The notes below the pieces were generated by a model, which saw only the letters and a program-made list of their open reading frames with translations, did not search any database and was not told the DNA's origin. From the NCBI GenBank assembly GCA_019448385.1, contig JAGTXO010000003.1, forward strand, positions 1,302,001 through 1,366,000: a stretch of 64,000 nucleotides of DNA, in the 5' to 3' direction. Position numbers and translations under genes: made by a program. How positions within the stretch are numbered: the stretch's first letter is position 1; every line of letters starts with the position of its first letter. The DNA is from Diacronema lutheri (taxonomy: Eukaryota; Haptophyta; Pavlovophyceae; Pavlovales; Pavlovaceae). Below, one piece after another: positions 40,212 to 50,830 of the stretch.

Positions 40212-41258
40212 TCACGCCTGACCCGACGGGGGCTGAGCCGTCGCCTCGAGCCGATCAAGGCGGTGCTGCTCCTTGGACCACGCGACCTTGACGACGCGCA
40301 CGGCGCCGCTCAGCTGCACGAGGCCCGGCTTCGCGCCCGCCGGCTTGCGTACTTGTCGCGCGCGGCAGAGCGTGACCGCGACAGTGCCGCCCGGGTTTGC
40401 CTTTGAATACTTGGTCGCGAGCATCGCCGCATCCACCTCGACCTCGCGCGGCAGCTCGCCGTCGGCGAGCGTGCTCGCGCGAATGACGACGTGCGAGCCG
40501 GGGCAGCCGGAGGCATGCATCCACCAGTCGTCGGCGTCGCGGTGCTCAGCGTCGCAGCTGAGGCGGTCGTTCTCCGCGGCGGTACGGCCCACGCGGATCT
40601 CCGCGCCGCCCGCGCTCACGTACGTGCGGTACGGCAGCCGCGGCCCCTTGCTTGCGGGCGGCCCCTTTGGCTTCCTGGGCGCGGGCGGCGGCCGTTCAGG
40701 TGGAAAGTCATTCACCTGCAGCTCGGCGGCGAGCTCGATCGCGCGGCCAGCGCGCGGGTGCGCCGGGCCGTCCACCTCGGCGAGCATCTCGACCAGCCTC
40801 CCCAACGCCGCCTCGCGCTCCCCCTCGCCCGCCTCCTGCGCCGCGAGCTCATCGCAATTCGGCAACGCCATGAGGTCGGCGTCAGACGGCGCCGGGTCGG
40901 CTAGCAGCTCGGCCTTGCGCTGCTCGCAGGCCGCGGCGCGAGCGCGCGCCTTCTCGAGGCGTTTGGACGCGCGGCTGAACACGCGAGCCGCCTCGGCCCG
41001 TAGTCCGTCCAGGTCGACCGCGCGCGCGCCCGCGGCCGCGGCCGCGGCCGCCGGAGATGACCCGTGCAGGGCCGCGGGCGGAGCGGAGGGTTGACGAGGC
41101 GTGCCCGGGCCGAGCGCGTTGATGTGCGCGGCGCCAACGGGTCGCAGAGCTATCCGCCGGAGCATCGCCGGTGCGGAGCAGTGCCGCGCCGCGAGCGGCG
41201 CATGCGTGCAGACTTGCGTCGCGGACATGGACAAGAGCTGGACCAGTCGGGCCGCCAT
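40212..41258 (-). CDS. NFACT-R (DUF814) domain protein, likely organellar (348 aa)
   Basis: ATG 41258-41256 (MAARLVQLLSMSATQV), stop TGA 40214-40212. The first ~100 residues look like a transit peptide with an Ala-rich linker. A coiled segment (AARVFSRASKRLEKARARAA) precedes the NFACT-R domain: YRTYVSAGGAEIRVGRTAAE, ENDRLSCDA and DWWMHASGCPGSHVVIR. NFACT-R is the RNA-binding part of RqcH/NEMF-type ribosome quality-control factors. The N-terminal NFACT-N and HhH domains are missing, as in short plastid or bacterial homologues, so a role near tRNA or the ribosome is inferred. Stop is 41 bp from that of the VIT-like gene. Confidence 0.85.
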   Translation of the reverse strand: MAARLVQLLSMSATQVCTHAPLAARHCSAPAMLRRIALRPVGAAHINALGPGTPRQPSAPPAALHGSSPAAAAAAAGARAVDLDGLRAEAARVFSRASKRLEKARARAAACEQRKAELLADPAPSDADLMALPNCDELAAQEAGEGEREAALGRLVEMLAEVDGPAHPRAGRAIELAAELQVNDFPPERPPPAPRKPKGPPASKGPRLPYRTYVSAGGAEIRVGRTAAENDRLSCDAEHRDADDWWMHASGCPGSHVVIRASTLADGELPREVEVDAAMLATKYSKANPGGTVAVTLCRARQVRKPAGAKPGLVQLSGAVRVVKVAWSKEQHRLDRLEATAQPPSGQA

Positions 41259-41411
41259 ATTGTCGAGGACGCGCACGCCTGATGTCAGATTTGCGATTTG
41301 CGCGGCACTATGTAACTCGGGCAGCACCGTGTCACTGCGGCCCGCGGCGGTGCACAGTCGTGGCGGCGGCAGCACTCAGCAAGGCTGCCGCCCGCGGCAG
41401 TCGGCCATGTC

Positions 41412-42546
41412 TCAGAGGAACTCGTGCGGGTGCGGCAGCCCGCCTTGGCTGCCGTCCGGACGGCATACATAGATCGCGAGCACCGTTCGCCCGTACTTGC
41501 GGTTGCGATATCCGACAAGCTTGCCGTCGCCGAGTACGGCCGGGAGCACGCCAAGTTCCTCTGGGTACTCGAGAGCAATCACCGTGTTCTCTCCCAGTCC
41601 CGGCGAGGCAAGCACCGCTTTGATCAGGTCAGCATACAAAATCTAAAGGAGGCGCGTCGACACGCGCGGATGCGGCGCGCGCGGGTGCAAGGCGCGGGCT
41701 GTGCTGAGCTCGGCGCGCGCAGCGTGGGCACTCGGCGCGGCGCTGCGGCGCAACGCTGCGCTCCGGGTGCGGTGCTGAGCTTCGAGCGAAAGGTCGCGCT
41801 GCGCGCTGCCCGCGCCCGCGCGGTACCTCTTCATAGGGCGGGGTGAGGGTGATGAGGTCAAAGGGATAGCGCAGCTTAAACCGGGCGGGATCAGCGAGCA
41901 CATCCTCCGCCTTGGCGCACACCGTCGTGTGCCTGTCCTCGTACCCGCACGCGCGCGCGTTGTAGCGCATCACGTCCGCACACTTTGCGCTGAAGTCGAC
42001 GGACGCGACGGTCTGGCAGCCGCGCGAGAGCGCCTCGAGGCCGACACAGCCGGAGCCGGAGAAAAGGTCGAGCATTGACGTGCTCGGACCCAGCTCAGTC
42101 AGCTCGCCGAGCATCGAGAACATGGCCTGCCGCACTTGCGCCATCATGGGCCGGATATACGCGTCGGGCGTGCGCAGCTTGCGCCCCTTCTGCTCGCCGC
42201 CCGAGATGGTGAGGCGCAAGTCCTCGCGCGGGTTGGCGTCGACGCCTTGCCTCGATTCAGCGCCGCGGATCCGCCGCGGCGCGCGCAGCACCTCGTCCAC
42301 GCGGCTCGTGCGCGTTCGGTTGGTGCTGCCGGAAAGCGCCGCGAGCTCGAGCTCGTCCAGGCTGCCGCGTCGCGACTTCCACAGCTTCTTGACAAACTTG
42401 CGCTCGCCGCTGGGGCGCATCGGGCCCATCCGCGCCACGCACCGACGCGCTGTGCCCGCGTGCCCCGTTGCGAGCGTCGCTGCTCTGCTCGCGACGACGG
42501 CGAGCGCGAGCAGCGCGGCCAGCGCTTCTCGCCGTCCACGCGCCAT
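41412..42546 (-). CDS. RsmD-type rRNA guanine-N2 methyltransferase, likely plastid (2 exons)
   Basis: ATG 42546-42544, exon 1 to 41827, intron 41643-41826 (GAG|GTACCG to TTTAG, phase 0), exon 2 41642-41412. An N-terminal hydrophobic and Arg-rich extension of ~90 residues fits organelle targeting. RsmD hallmarks: RLTISGGEQKGRKLRTPD, IRPMMAQVRQAMFSML, SAM motif I SMLDLFSGSGCVGLEALSRG and DFSAKCADVMRYNA. The catalytic (D/N)PPY motif reads TPPY here (DLITLTPPYEE). Exon 2 supplies the C-terminal strands (LIKAVLASPGLGENTVIALE). The bacterial enzyme makes m2G966 in 16S rRNA. The start is 31 bp from that of a coiled-coil gene on the other strand, and an alternative ATG of that gene overlaps this one. 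Confidence 0.88.
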
Positions 42547-42577
42547 GACGTTGTTTGCAGGCACGTTCAGCACAGAA

Positions 42578-43138
42578 ATGGCGCCAGCGCGAGATTTGAA
42601 CGAGTCGGACGAGCGCGTGCGGCGCCTCGAGGTGCGGCTGGACGCACTGAGGCCAGAGCTCGCAAGCCTCGCGCAGCTCGTCGCCTCGTTTGACGACGTG
42701 GTGGGCGCGCTGCGCGAGCGCGCGGCGAGCAAAGCCGATCTGGAGGGTGCGGTTGCGAGCCTCAAGCTCGGGCTTCGCGCGGTCCTGGAGGAATGCCGCG
42801 CGCGCGTGTCGGGCGAAGTCGACGCGCTGCGCGAGGAGCTACTTAGCGCTCGCCACACCGCACCTCCGCTGCCATTGCCTTTGCCTCCGCCCTCCGCCGG
42901 CACGGATGAGCTGCGCGCGGAGCTGGCGGAGGTGCGGCGCGAGAGCGCGGCGAAATTTAACCTCCTCGCCCAGCAGCGCGCGCTCGACGACCGGCGCATC
43001 GCCGCGCTCGAGGCGGTGGTCGCGGCGCACGAGGCTCAGCTAGGTGAGCAAGAGGGCGTGTGGCTTGGCGCGATGATGGACGGCTCGCTCGCCCCGCGCG
43101 ACGCTCGCACCTCGCGCGGAGACGTGGACGACCGATGA
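42578..43138 (+). CDS. Small coiled-coil protein of unknown function (186 aa)
   Basis: ATG 42578 (MAPARDLNESDERVRRLEVR), stop TGA 43136-43138. An earlier in-frame ATG at 42545 overlaps the RsmD start on the other strand. Heptad-like hydrophobic spacing covers most of the protein (RRLEVRLDALRPELASLAQL, LREELLSARH, ELAEVRRESAAKF), broken by a Pro/Leu-rich hinge (PPLPLPLPPPS). No family is recognised. Dimer formation is likely; function unknown. It may share its promoter with RsmD. Confidence 0.65.
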   Translation: MAPARDLNESDERVRRLEVRLDALRPELASLAQLVASFDDVVGALRERAASKADLEGAVASLKLGLRAVLEECRARVSGEVDALREELLSARHTAPPLPLPLPPPSAGTDELRAELAEVRRESAAKFNLLAQQRALDDRRIAALEAVVAAHEAQLGEQEGVWLGAMMDGSLAPRDARTSRGDVDDR

Positions 43139-43991
43139 CCCTGGGCCACCTTTTTGATCGCCGGTGCTGCCGAATCGACCGCCTTGTCAGGCGTGAGCGC
43201 ATCACATCCGAGCGCGGCCGCTTTGCGCGTCAAACAAGGCTTTGAGCGCGCGCTTCGCATCCACAAGGAAGAAGAGGAGGGCGCCGAACATCCCGGCGCG
43301 GCGGGCGACGGCAGGAGCAGCGGCGACAAGCACGGCGGGCGCGGCGGGCGCGGCAGGCGCGGCCGTGGCGCTCGCACGGCCGGCGGCGCAGTAGCCGCCA
43401 TTGCTGCCACCACCGGCATAGCCGCGCCCAGCGCCGGCGCTAATGCTGGTGGTGCGGGGCACGACGGCCTTCGCGCGCGCCGCCGTGGCGCCAGCTGCGG
43501 CGCTCCGCCGGGCGGCGGCGCGAGCGGCTCGAGCTCGCCGACGCGCGGGGCCACGCCGAGGGCCAAGCCGCTCCGCTAGGCCAGCGTCACAGCCGCGAGT
43601 GTTGCAGCGCCCGGTCGGCCGGCTGCAGCCACACGGCGGGGCGGCTCGGCCAGCCCGAGCACGCGCGCCGCGCCGCCGGGCCCGAAGCGGGCCCGGCCGA
43701 GCCGTAGCAGCGCTCATGACGCCGCCGCCGCCGCGCGCACCAGCGCGGGCCCGCCCACGGAGGAGGCGGCGCAGATCGGCCGTGCGGCAGCCGCACGGCC
43801 GGTGTCCGCGCAACGCGCGGCCGGCGGCGGAGCGGCGGTGAGCGTGCCGCTGCGCCGGCAGGTGATCCGAGAGGGTCGTAAATAGGGTCAAGCCCAGGTG
43901 CCGCGCGGGCCCCATACGATTCTGCAGTGTCGGGTGCAATCCCTCCCTGTGCCCACACTTGCAGCTCCGCCTCAAGCCCCGTCTCCGCACG
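43139..43991. other. Region with no confidently assigned gene
   Basis: Between the coiled-coil gene (+) and the HECT gene stop (-). Several frames are open but none matches a family. Two minus-strand pieces look somewhat protein-like: 43202-43480 (ending in a possible membrane helix, MFGALLFFLVDAKRALKALF) and 43850-43960 (WAQGGIAPDTAESYGARAAP). They could be exons of a small gene or chance frames. Confidence 0.35.
43202..43480 (-). CDS. Possible 3' exon of a small membrane protein (uncertain)
   Basis: The minus-strand frame ending TGA/TAG at 43202 encodes an Ala/Gly/Ser-rich stretch followed by a plausible terminal helix (GMFGALLFFLVDAKRALKAL). No start codon or donor site can be assigned with confidence. 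The opposite strand encodes an equally plausible helix (VKQGFERALRIHKEEEEG), so only one, or neither, is real. Confidence 0.25.
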   Translation of the reverse strand, partial: ARAKAVVPRTTSISAGAGRGYAGGGSNGGYCAAGRASATAAPAAPAAPAVLVAAAPAVARRAGMFGALLFFLVDAKRALKALFDAQSGRARM

Positions 43992-46900
43992 TCACGAGAG
44001 CTCGAACCCCGAGTTGGAGTGAATGGCAACCAGCAGCTTCTCGCGCAAGAGCTTGCGCGAGCGGAAGTCGGGCAGCTTGAGCAAGTTGAAGCACGTCGCC
44101 GCGGTCGGGAGCCGCTGGCGCTCGGCGGGCGTGAGGCCAACGAGCGCAAGCATCCCGCCGAGAGCTGACGTGTCCGAGCCGCCGGGCGCGACGCACTGCA
44201 CCGCAAACTTTGGCTCGAGGTGTTTAAAGCCCAGGAGCGGCGGTTGTGAGCAGCTCGTCACAAATTTGAGGAAAGCCTTGCGCTCATCGTTGGAAAAATC
44301 CTTGAGCACGGCCCACAGCGCGCGCACCGTCGGCGAGAGCTCGTGGTAGCCGCCGTGGTACACCGTGTGCCTGCGCAAGTCGTCCACGTCGATCTCGACA
44401 TCGTCCCCGGCGAGGAGCGTGCCGACCTCGCGCGCGGAGAAAAGGCGGAGCCAGCCGGGCTGCAGGACGCCCATCAGGCCGCGGTGCACCGCCCGCGCCT
44501 GCTCGGCGATGCGCCTGTTCAGGTGGTAGTCCGCAACGAGGTGCACGTACTGCGTGCGCGCAGCGGGAAGCCGGGCAGTGGACCGGGAATTTGAAAGAGG
44601 GCAAGGTGGTGCGAGAACCGGGAGAGGGACGTGAGATCCGGGAGAGGGACGCGCGCCGCGCCAGGCTCGCACAGCGCGCACGGCCGCGCTGCACGCGTTG
44701 CACGTCGCGCGTTGCACGTCGCGCGCATGGCGCAGCGCACGTGGATGCGGTTGGCGTTGTCGACGGCAATCGCGCTGCCTCCCGGCCTGAGCTCGATGGA
44801 CGAGTGAACACCCATGACTTCGACATCGACGGCGAACGTGAGGCCGAGCTCGGCCACGTCGCCCGCGTACGTGCGGACGAACGCGAGCGACGAGTAGAGC
44901 TGCGTGTCGAGCTCGGGCAGCTCGTCGATGCTCGAAGCGCCGCCGAGGACGCGCCGTACGAAGAAGGGCGCGAGCGGCACGTCAAGGGTCACGCCCTCGT
45001 ACAGCGCCTTGCCGAGCATGCGGCCGACGAACTCGAAGAGCTGCTCGCTGTCCTCGTGCAGCGCGGCCGCGTGCGGGTTTGGAAAGTAGGTTTTGTCGCC
45101 CACGCCGCTGCGCACAGCCCCGCCTTCGCCACCGCCGCCGCTGCCACCTCCGGTGGTGACAAAAAGGCCGAGGTCGGCGTGGAAGGCGGCGCGCACGATG
45201 TCCTCCATGAACTCCTTGAAGACGCCCTGGTGGTCGATCCCAGCCTCGCCAAGGCCAAGCGCTGAGACGAAACGCACACGCAAGACGCGCCGAAGCGCAG
45301 CGTGCGGCTGGTGCGCCAGCTGGGCGTAGCCATCGTGCAGGAGGCGAGCACGCCGGACGGTGATGAGGAGCTCGGGTGCCGTGCGCGGCCGGCCCGCGCT
45401 GCCGTCACCGCCGCGCACGGCGAGCTTGTCCGCCGCGACGAGCGCGCGGAAGACGTTGACGCGCGTCACAAAGTCGGCCGCCCACGGCATCTGGCACAGG
45501 AGCGCGAGATCTGCCGCGCAGCCGGCCTCGGCGGCGGCTGCGGCGCGCGCAGCGCCGGGCAGCAGCCACGTGCGCTCGTCGCACAGCGCGCGACGCACGT
45601 GCCGCTCGCGCAGCAGCGCGACGAGCGCGACGAGCGCGCCTCCGAGCGCGCCGCGCGCGGCGGCGACGGGCTCTGCGCCCGAAGCCGGCGGCGGCGCCGA
45701 CGGCGCGCCGTCGGCGCGCGCGGCCGGCGTGCCGTGCGAGACGCACGCCCACGCCAGCGCGTTGAGCAGCGGCGCCATTTGCCGCAGGTCGGCCCGCGAG
45801 AAGCGGCGGCGCGTGCCGTCGTCGTCGACCGCTGCGCCGTCGAGCTCTGCCTCGTCCAACGTGGGCACGAGGACCGCCATTGAGCGCGCAAAGAGCTCAG
45901 TCGCGCGCAGCGCTGCGACGGTCGCGTGCTGCCCGCCGATGCCGACGCCGCTGCGCGCGAGCACAGACGTCGTGGTGAAAATGCCCGCAATCGACTCTGT
46001 TATGCCACTGAAGGCCTTTGGGACGGTTGGTGCGTCGCCAGGCTCGCCGCCGGCGGCAGCGGCGCCGGCGGTAGCGATGTCGACGAGCTCGGGGATGAGC
46101 GGCGCGAGGCGTGCCCACAGCCGTGAGAGAAGCAACGTCGAGAAGGCCGCCGTCGCGAGCAGCTCGGCGCGCCGGTCTGGCAGGCATGCGCCCGCGATGA
46201 GGATGAAACGGACGGCAGGCGCGCACCGCACGAGCGCGCGCGCGCCCCTCTCGGCGGCGTGCGCGTGCGCTCGGCGGCTCGAGCCTTCGGCAAGGCCTCC
46301 GCCTCCGCCAGCGCCAGCGCCGTCGTCGCCGCGGGCGGTGGCGGTGGCGAAGGCGGAGGCGGTGCCCGCGGACGTGCGCGCGCGCAGCGGCGCTGCCATC
46401 TCATCGCCCCAGAGGGTCGCAAGGAGCGCGTGCGACGCGAGGGGCGCAAGCTGCGCCCCGATCGCCGCGGCGTGCGCCGCGCACGCGCCGGGCTCGAAGC
46501 CGACGACCCAGCCGAGATGCGGGTGGAAAGTTTGGGAAGACTGCACAGCCTTCGGCGGCACCTTGCCGCCGGCCGCGCCGGCCGCGCCGGCCGCGCCGCC
46601 GGCCGCCCGGAACGCATGAAGACGCTCGAGGCTTGCACACATGCAGAGAGCCCACGATGCCCTCGCTGAATGCTCGTCTCGCGCTTCGAGGGGCGTCCCA
46701 GCCGAGCCCACACCGGCGCCCGCGCCGGTGCGGGTGCTGGCGTCGTCGCCCGCGCGCGCGGGCTGGCCTGGCACGTGGCCGGGACGCGTCGCCGTTGCTG
46801 CTGAGGCCACGATGGGCAGAGCTGGGAGGCATGGCGAGCCAAGCTTCGCGCCGAGCGCGCAGGCGTTGGCGAGGAGGGCGAGCGCGGCGGCGCCGTCGAG

Positions 46901-47920
46901 GCATGCCGCGAGCGCGGCGCACGCATCCGATACCTCCTCCTGCTCCGCCCCGACAGCCTCGCCCGCGCGCGCGGCGCGCGGCGCACACGCGCCACTCAGC
47001 GCCACGACGCTCGCGTCGAGGACGCGGGAGGCGAGCTTGGACGGCGCGGCGGCGAGGCGTTCGACGAGCGCGGGAATGGTGAGGACGTGCGCGATGAATG
47101 CCGCGCACTGCGCGCGCTCAACTGCCGAGCCACGCTCGGGCTGCAGCGGGCGCGCGGCGAGCGCGAGCGCCGAAATCAAAACAGGGGACGAGATTGGCGC
47201 CGGCTCGTACGCCGCGACGAGCGCCGCCGCGGCGCGCGAGAGGCGGCCGCTGACGGAGAGCGCGTGGAGCGCGGCATCGACGGTGCGCGCTTGCATGCGC
47301 TCCCACGCCGCGTCCGCCTGCTCGCGCGCCAGCCGCCACCTTGGCACGTCCGCGAGCACGAGCGGCAGGCGGACGAGCACGCCCCACGTCTGGAGCGCAT
47401 CCGGACTCGTTGGGTGACGCGTGTGCGGCGGTGCGGCGTCGAGGAGGAGGCGCGATTGCTCGAGCGCGCACACGATGATGTTGAGCAGCGCGGGCAGCTG
47501 CGCGCGCCACGCGGGCGCGAGGTGCGCCGAGAGCAGCGCGTGCGCGTACGTCGGCGCGCCGTCCGCGCGGTCCATCGACGAGAGGATCGCGCGGCTGAGC
47601 TCGCAGAGCGCGGGCACATGCGTAGCGGGCGCGGCGCGCGCGATGCGCAAAAAACGATTGACGAGCGAGACGAGCGCGCCCGGGTCGAGCGGACCGACCG
47701 GCACATGCCATTCGTCGGCGAGCTGCCGCCGCACGCACGCCCGGACGAGCAGCCGGCGAGCGGCGCGCGTTGCGGCGAGCGCGGCCGCATCGCGCGCAGC
47801 GGCGGCCTTGGGGCCACCGTGCGCAACGCGCGCCGCGCGCGCCTCCTTGGCGCGCGAAAGCACCTCCGACTTGGACTTGGCCTTGCTGCTCGACGGCACG
47901 CCGCCGCCGAGAAAGCTCAT
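43992..47920 (-). CDS. HECT-type E3 ubiquitin ligase, UBE3B/UBE3C-like (1,245 aa, 2 exons)
   Basis: ATG 47920-47918. Exon 1 47920-44741, intron 44550-44740 (CAC|GTGCGC to GCAG|TAC, phase 0), exon 2 44549-43992. The start (MSFLGGGVPSSSKAKSKSEV, then an Arg/Ala-rich helix) resembles the IQ-like N-terminus of UBE3B/UBE3C. The last ~370 residues form the HECT domain: RVRFVSALGLGEAGIDHQGV, FKEFMEDIVRAAF, LFEFVGRMLGKALYEG, FLKFVTSCSQPPLLGF and the catalytic cysteine in PTAATCFNLLKLPDF, ending GFELS. The join restores NRIH-YVHLVADYHL. These ligases take ubiquitin onto the cysteine and pass it to substrates, often assisting the proteasome. The middle ~700 residues are Ala-rich helical repeats with poorly conserved loops. 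Confidence 0.93.
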
Positions 47921-48010
47921 GGGCCCCGCCTGCCCCTTGCAACATCGGACAGACAGTGAGCAAGGCTGTGCGAGTCAGTGTGACGCTTCAGTCACCTGAC
48001 AGCTGTCGCG

Positions 48011-49621
48011 TCATGCACCTGAGGCGCCAGGACCGGCCACGCGCTGCTCAAGCCGCGCAATCTCGCGCTCGCACCAGCTCGCCGCGCCCTCGTCACCCGC
48101 GGCGCGCGCGTCGCGCGCGGCGCGCGCCAGCTCGGCCACCGCGCCGCGCGCGCGCGACGCGACGGCGCCGGTGCCCGCCGCCGCGGCGAAGTCCTCCGCC
48201 GGCGCGCCGCGCGCAAGCATGGCGGCATACGCGATCCGTGCCTGCACGTCGTGCGGGCCGCGGTCGAGCAGCGCGCGCAACACCGCCTCCGCCTCGACGC
48301 TCTCGCCCACGCGGTCGAGTGCACCGGCGAGCGCGAGCGCGGCCCGCCGCTCGTCCGGGCGCATCGCGACGAGGGGACGCAGCACAGCGACAGCCATCGC
48401 GTGGGCCTCGGCGGAGGCGGAGAAGCCGAGCAGGCGCGTGAGCGCAAGCACGGCGCGCGCATCCGCAGGCTCCTCGCGGATGAGAGAGCGGTATGTTTCC
48501 GCTGCGGCCTGCACCTCGCCTCGTGCCTCGAGTGCGCTCGCTTGCTCCATCTGCGCGGCGCGCGCGCTCTCGCGCAGGCCGCCGCCGGCCGCGCTGGCGC
48601 GCAGCCGGTCGGGCGGAGGCGGCGCGAGTAGTGGATGCGTGCGCGCCCACTCGGAGCGCAGCGCCGCGCCTTGCGCGAGCGAGATTAAATTATTGGGCAG
48701 CCAGTACATGAAGATTCCGGATGGAAGCGTCGCGACTGCCGGCAGCGCGACCACGCCCACGTCCTGCAGCCGCTTGCGCATGTAATCGAGCCAAAGTGGC
48801 ACGCCGCGCGCGGGCGGCGACGCCGTCGGCGCGCCCCGATCGCCGATCGCCGACCCACTCGCGCGCGCGTGCGTCGCTTCTGTCGTGAGCAGGAAACAGC
48901 CAACCGTCAGAAGGGGCAGCATGGCGGTCGGGTCGGCTGCGGTCAGGTCAGCGAACCAGAGCACGCCACCATCGGCCAGGCCGCCATCCACCGTCGCGCC
49001 GGCGACGCCGCTCGCCGCGCCCACCGCCTCGTGCGCGTCGGAGACGGCGGCGGCCGATCCGCCGCCAAGCGTGTGCGCGCCGCGCGCGGAGGTGAGCAGC
49101 TGGCGGACGGAGAAAACGCAGGTGAGGAAGACGGGCAGTTGGACGAGCGCGCCAGCAAAGAGTGAGAGCGGATGCACGCCGTTCTGCACGCACACGCGCC
49201 ACATGCCCGCCAGCGCCGCCGCCTGCCTACGTGGCCGCGAGTCAATGTGCGCGCAGCTCTCGCCGACCGCGCGAAGCAGCGGCCGGAGCTGGGCGAAGCG
49301 CGCGTGCTGCCGCTGCTGGTAGAGCGCGGCGGGAAGGACGGCAACCCGCATCGCCAACGTGCCCGCGACGATCGTCGCCCACCACGGCAGCCCGGACGCG
49401 TCGTGCGCCGCGATCAACGCCGACTGGACCGCGCCCAGCGGCGACCACCAGTCCGCGCCCGCCGCGGCTGCCGTGGCGCTACCCTCCGCCGCGCTCGCAG
49501 CGGAGCCGAGCGACGGCGCCGCACGCGCGGCAGCGCCCACGAACGCCGCCGGCGCTGCCGCGTGCGCGCTGCGCGCGCCTATCACACGTGCGTGCCGCGC
49601 CAGACAGCGCGCGCCAAGCAT
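48011..49621 (-). CDS. Oxa1/YidC/Alb3-type insertase with TPR-like tail, likely mitochondrial (536 aa)
   Basis: ATG 49621-49619, stop TGA 48013-48011, no intron. The start MLGARCLARHARVIGARSAH fits a mitochondrial presequence. The insertase core follows: LPWWATIVAGTLAMRVAVLP, LSLFAGALVQLPVFLTCVFS, TAMLPLLTVGCFLLTTEA and GIFMYWLPNNLISLAQG. The C-terminal ~200 residues are helical repeats resembling TPRs (EARGEVQAAAETYRSLIREE, PADARAVLALTRLLGF), as in plant OXA2-type proteins. The family inserts membrane proteins from the matrix side. A loop of ~70 residues rich in Gly/Ala lies between helices 2 and 3. The open frame upstream of the ATG is only the CACG microsatellite read as VRAC repeats. Confidence 0.88.
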   Translation of the reverse strand: MLGARCLARHARVIGARSAHAAAPAAFVGAAARAAPSLGSAASAAEGSATAAAAGADWWSPLGAVQSALIAAHDASGLPWWATIVAGTLAMRVAVLPAALYQQRQHARFAQLRPLLRAVGESCAHIDSRPRRQAAALAGMWRVCVQNGVHPLSLFAGALVQLPVFLTCVFSVRQLLTSARGAHTLGGGSAAAVSDAHEAVGAASGVAGATVDGGLADGGVLWFADLTAADPTAMLPLLTVGCFLLTTEATHARASGSAIGDRGAPTASPPARGVPLWLDYMRKRLQDVGVVALPAVATLPSGIFMYWLPNNLISLAQGAALRSEWARTHPLLAPPPPDRLRASAAGGGLRESARAAQMEQASALEARGEVQAAAETYRSLIREEPADARAVLALTRLLGFSASAEAHAMAVAVLRPLVAMRPDERRAALALAGALDRVGESVEAEAVLRALLDRGPHDVQARIAYAAMLARGAPAEDFAAAAGTGAVASRARGAVAELARAARDARAAGDEGAASWCEREIARLEQRVAGPGASGA

Positions 49622-49711
49622 CCCCCTTTCGCCCCTGCTCCCCTGCGATGGCTGCCCTCGCTCGCCATTCCCCCCCCCCCGAACCACGCTCCCCTGCGAT
49701 GGCGAGCGGGG

Positions 49712-49743
49712 GCACGCACGCACGCACGCACGCACGCACACAT

Positions 49744-49774
<31 letters not shown>

Positions 49775-49791
49775 CGTACGCACGCACGCAC
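49712..49791. repeat. CACG microsatellite upstream of the Oxa1-like gene
   Basis: About 19 units of GCAC/CACG with two interruptions (ACACATGC and CGTACG). It lies about 90-170 bp before the Oxa1-like ATG, in its likely promoter or 5' UTR. A C11 run at 49670-49680 lies between them. Confidence 0.9.
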
Positions 49792-49959
49792 TGACCAGCA
49801 TGCTCGAGGGCCCCGCATCGATGATGAGACGCATATTAGAGTCCCGAGAGGCGCTCGGCCACCTCGCTTCTGCTGCCCTTGGCGGCGAAGAGGCTCGGAG
49901 CGGCCGGCGTCGCATGAGAGACCTGAAAGGCGTGGCTGATGATGCGCGGGCCGCGGCAT

Positions 49960-50830
49960 TCACTGCCCCCCTTTCACCCCGCTAGTCCGCTGCCTCGCGC
50001 GACTCGAGTCGAGCTTCCTGTGCGTGCGCGCGTTCCGAGGCTCGGCGCACGAGCATGCTGCAGGAACGCGCTGCGGAACTGTGCGGCGACTGTGAGGCGC
50101 ACTGCGGGGCACGCGATGCCTACGCGGGTCTACGCAGCGCGCAATATATACCCGCCACGGCGCGCGGCGCCTCAAGTGCATGCACGGCAGCACGACCGCG
50201 TCGCGAGGCGCCTCGCTGCACAGCTGGCAGAGGCTCACCTGCTCAACGGCGCTCAGGTGCGCGATCTGCGCCTCGAGCTCGACGACGTGCGCCTTGAGCG
50301 CGCGCACGACCACGTCCGTGACGCCGTCTTCGACGAGCGGCGCAGGCGCGGCCAGCTGCTGCCGCGGTGCCCGCTGCGCCCGCCCACACTGCCGCCATTG
50401 CCCCGGCTGCGCCAGCGGCTGTGCCGAACTGCCCACTGCCGCGCCGCGCTCGCACTGCACACCGGCCGCGTCGAAGACGAGCTTTCCGTGCTCCTCGAGG
50501 AAGGCGCGCAGCGTGCTGAGCGGGCTCGCGCAAATCGAAGCATCAGCGCGGGCCACTGCGCGCCGAGCAGCCCGCCGAGCGCATCAATCCAAGCCGAGCT
50601 CGACGCGTCGACGACGCCGTCGGCGGGGCGCTTGGTGGAGAGGCCGTCTGCGTCTTTCACCACAAACTCGAGCAGCTGGTCGAGCAGACGCTCGACGAGC
50701 TTGGGCGTGAGCTCGTCTGGCGCCAGCTCACATCGGTCAAGTCGCTTGCCGCGATACACCACTCGCGACTCGTCGGGCAGCTCATCGAGCTGGTCGAGCA
50801 GACGCTCGACGAGCTTGGGCGTGAGCTCGT
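49960..50830 (-). pseudogene. RING-finger protein gene, probably damaged
   Basis: On the minus strand two overlapping frames carry protein-like sequence. One (about 50830-50540) reads ELTPKLVERLLDQLDELPDE, a second ELTPKLVERLLDQL copy, then DALGGLLGAQWPALMLRF. The other (about 50530-50170) reads STLRAFLEEHGKLVFDAAG, then a helix and CQLCSEAPRDAVVLPCMHL, the first half of a C3HC4 RING. The frames do not join by an obvious intron, and no good second half of the RING (HxxC, CPxCR) is found; the nearest candidate reads CPAVRL. The upstream end runs into a long hairpin repeat. I read this as a RING E3-type gene disrupted by rearrangement, though unrecognised introns could rescue it. Confidence 0.4.

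Noticed and set aside
43154-43579. A plus-strand Gly-rich protein of 141 residues
   Set aside because: Composition is simple and the opposite strand gives an equally good frame; neither matches a family.
48011-49963. A longer Oxa1-like protein starting upstream at 49963
   Set aside because: The extension is mostly the CACG microsatellite read as VRAC repeats; the ATG at 49621 begins a proper presequence.
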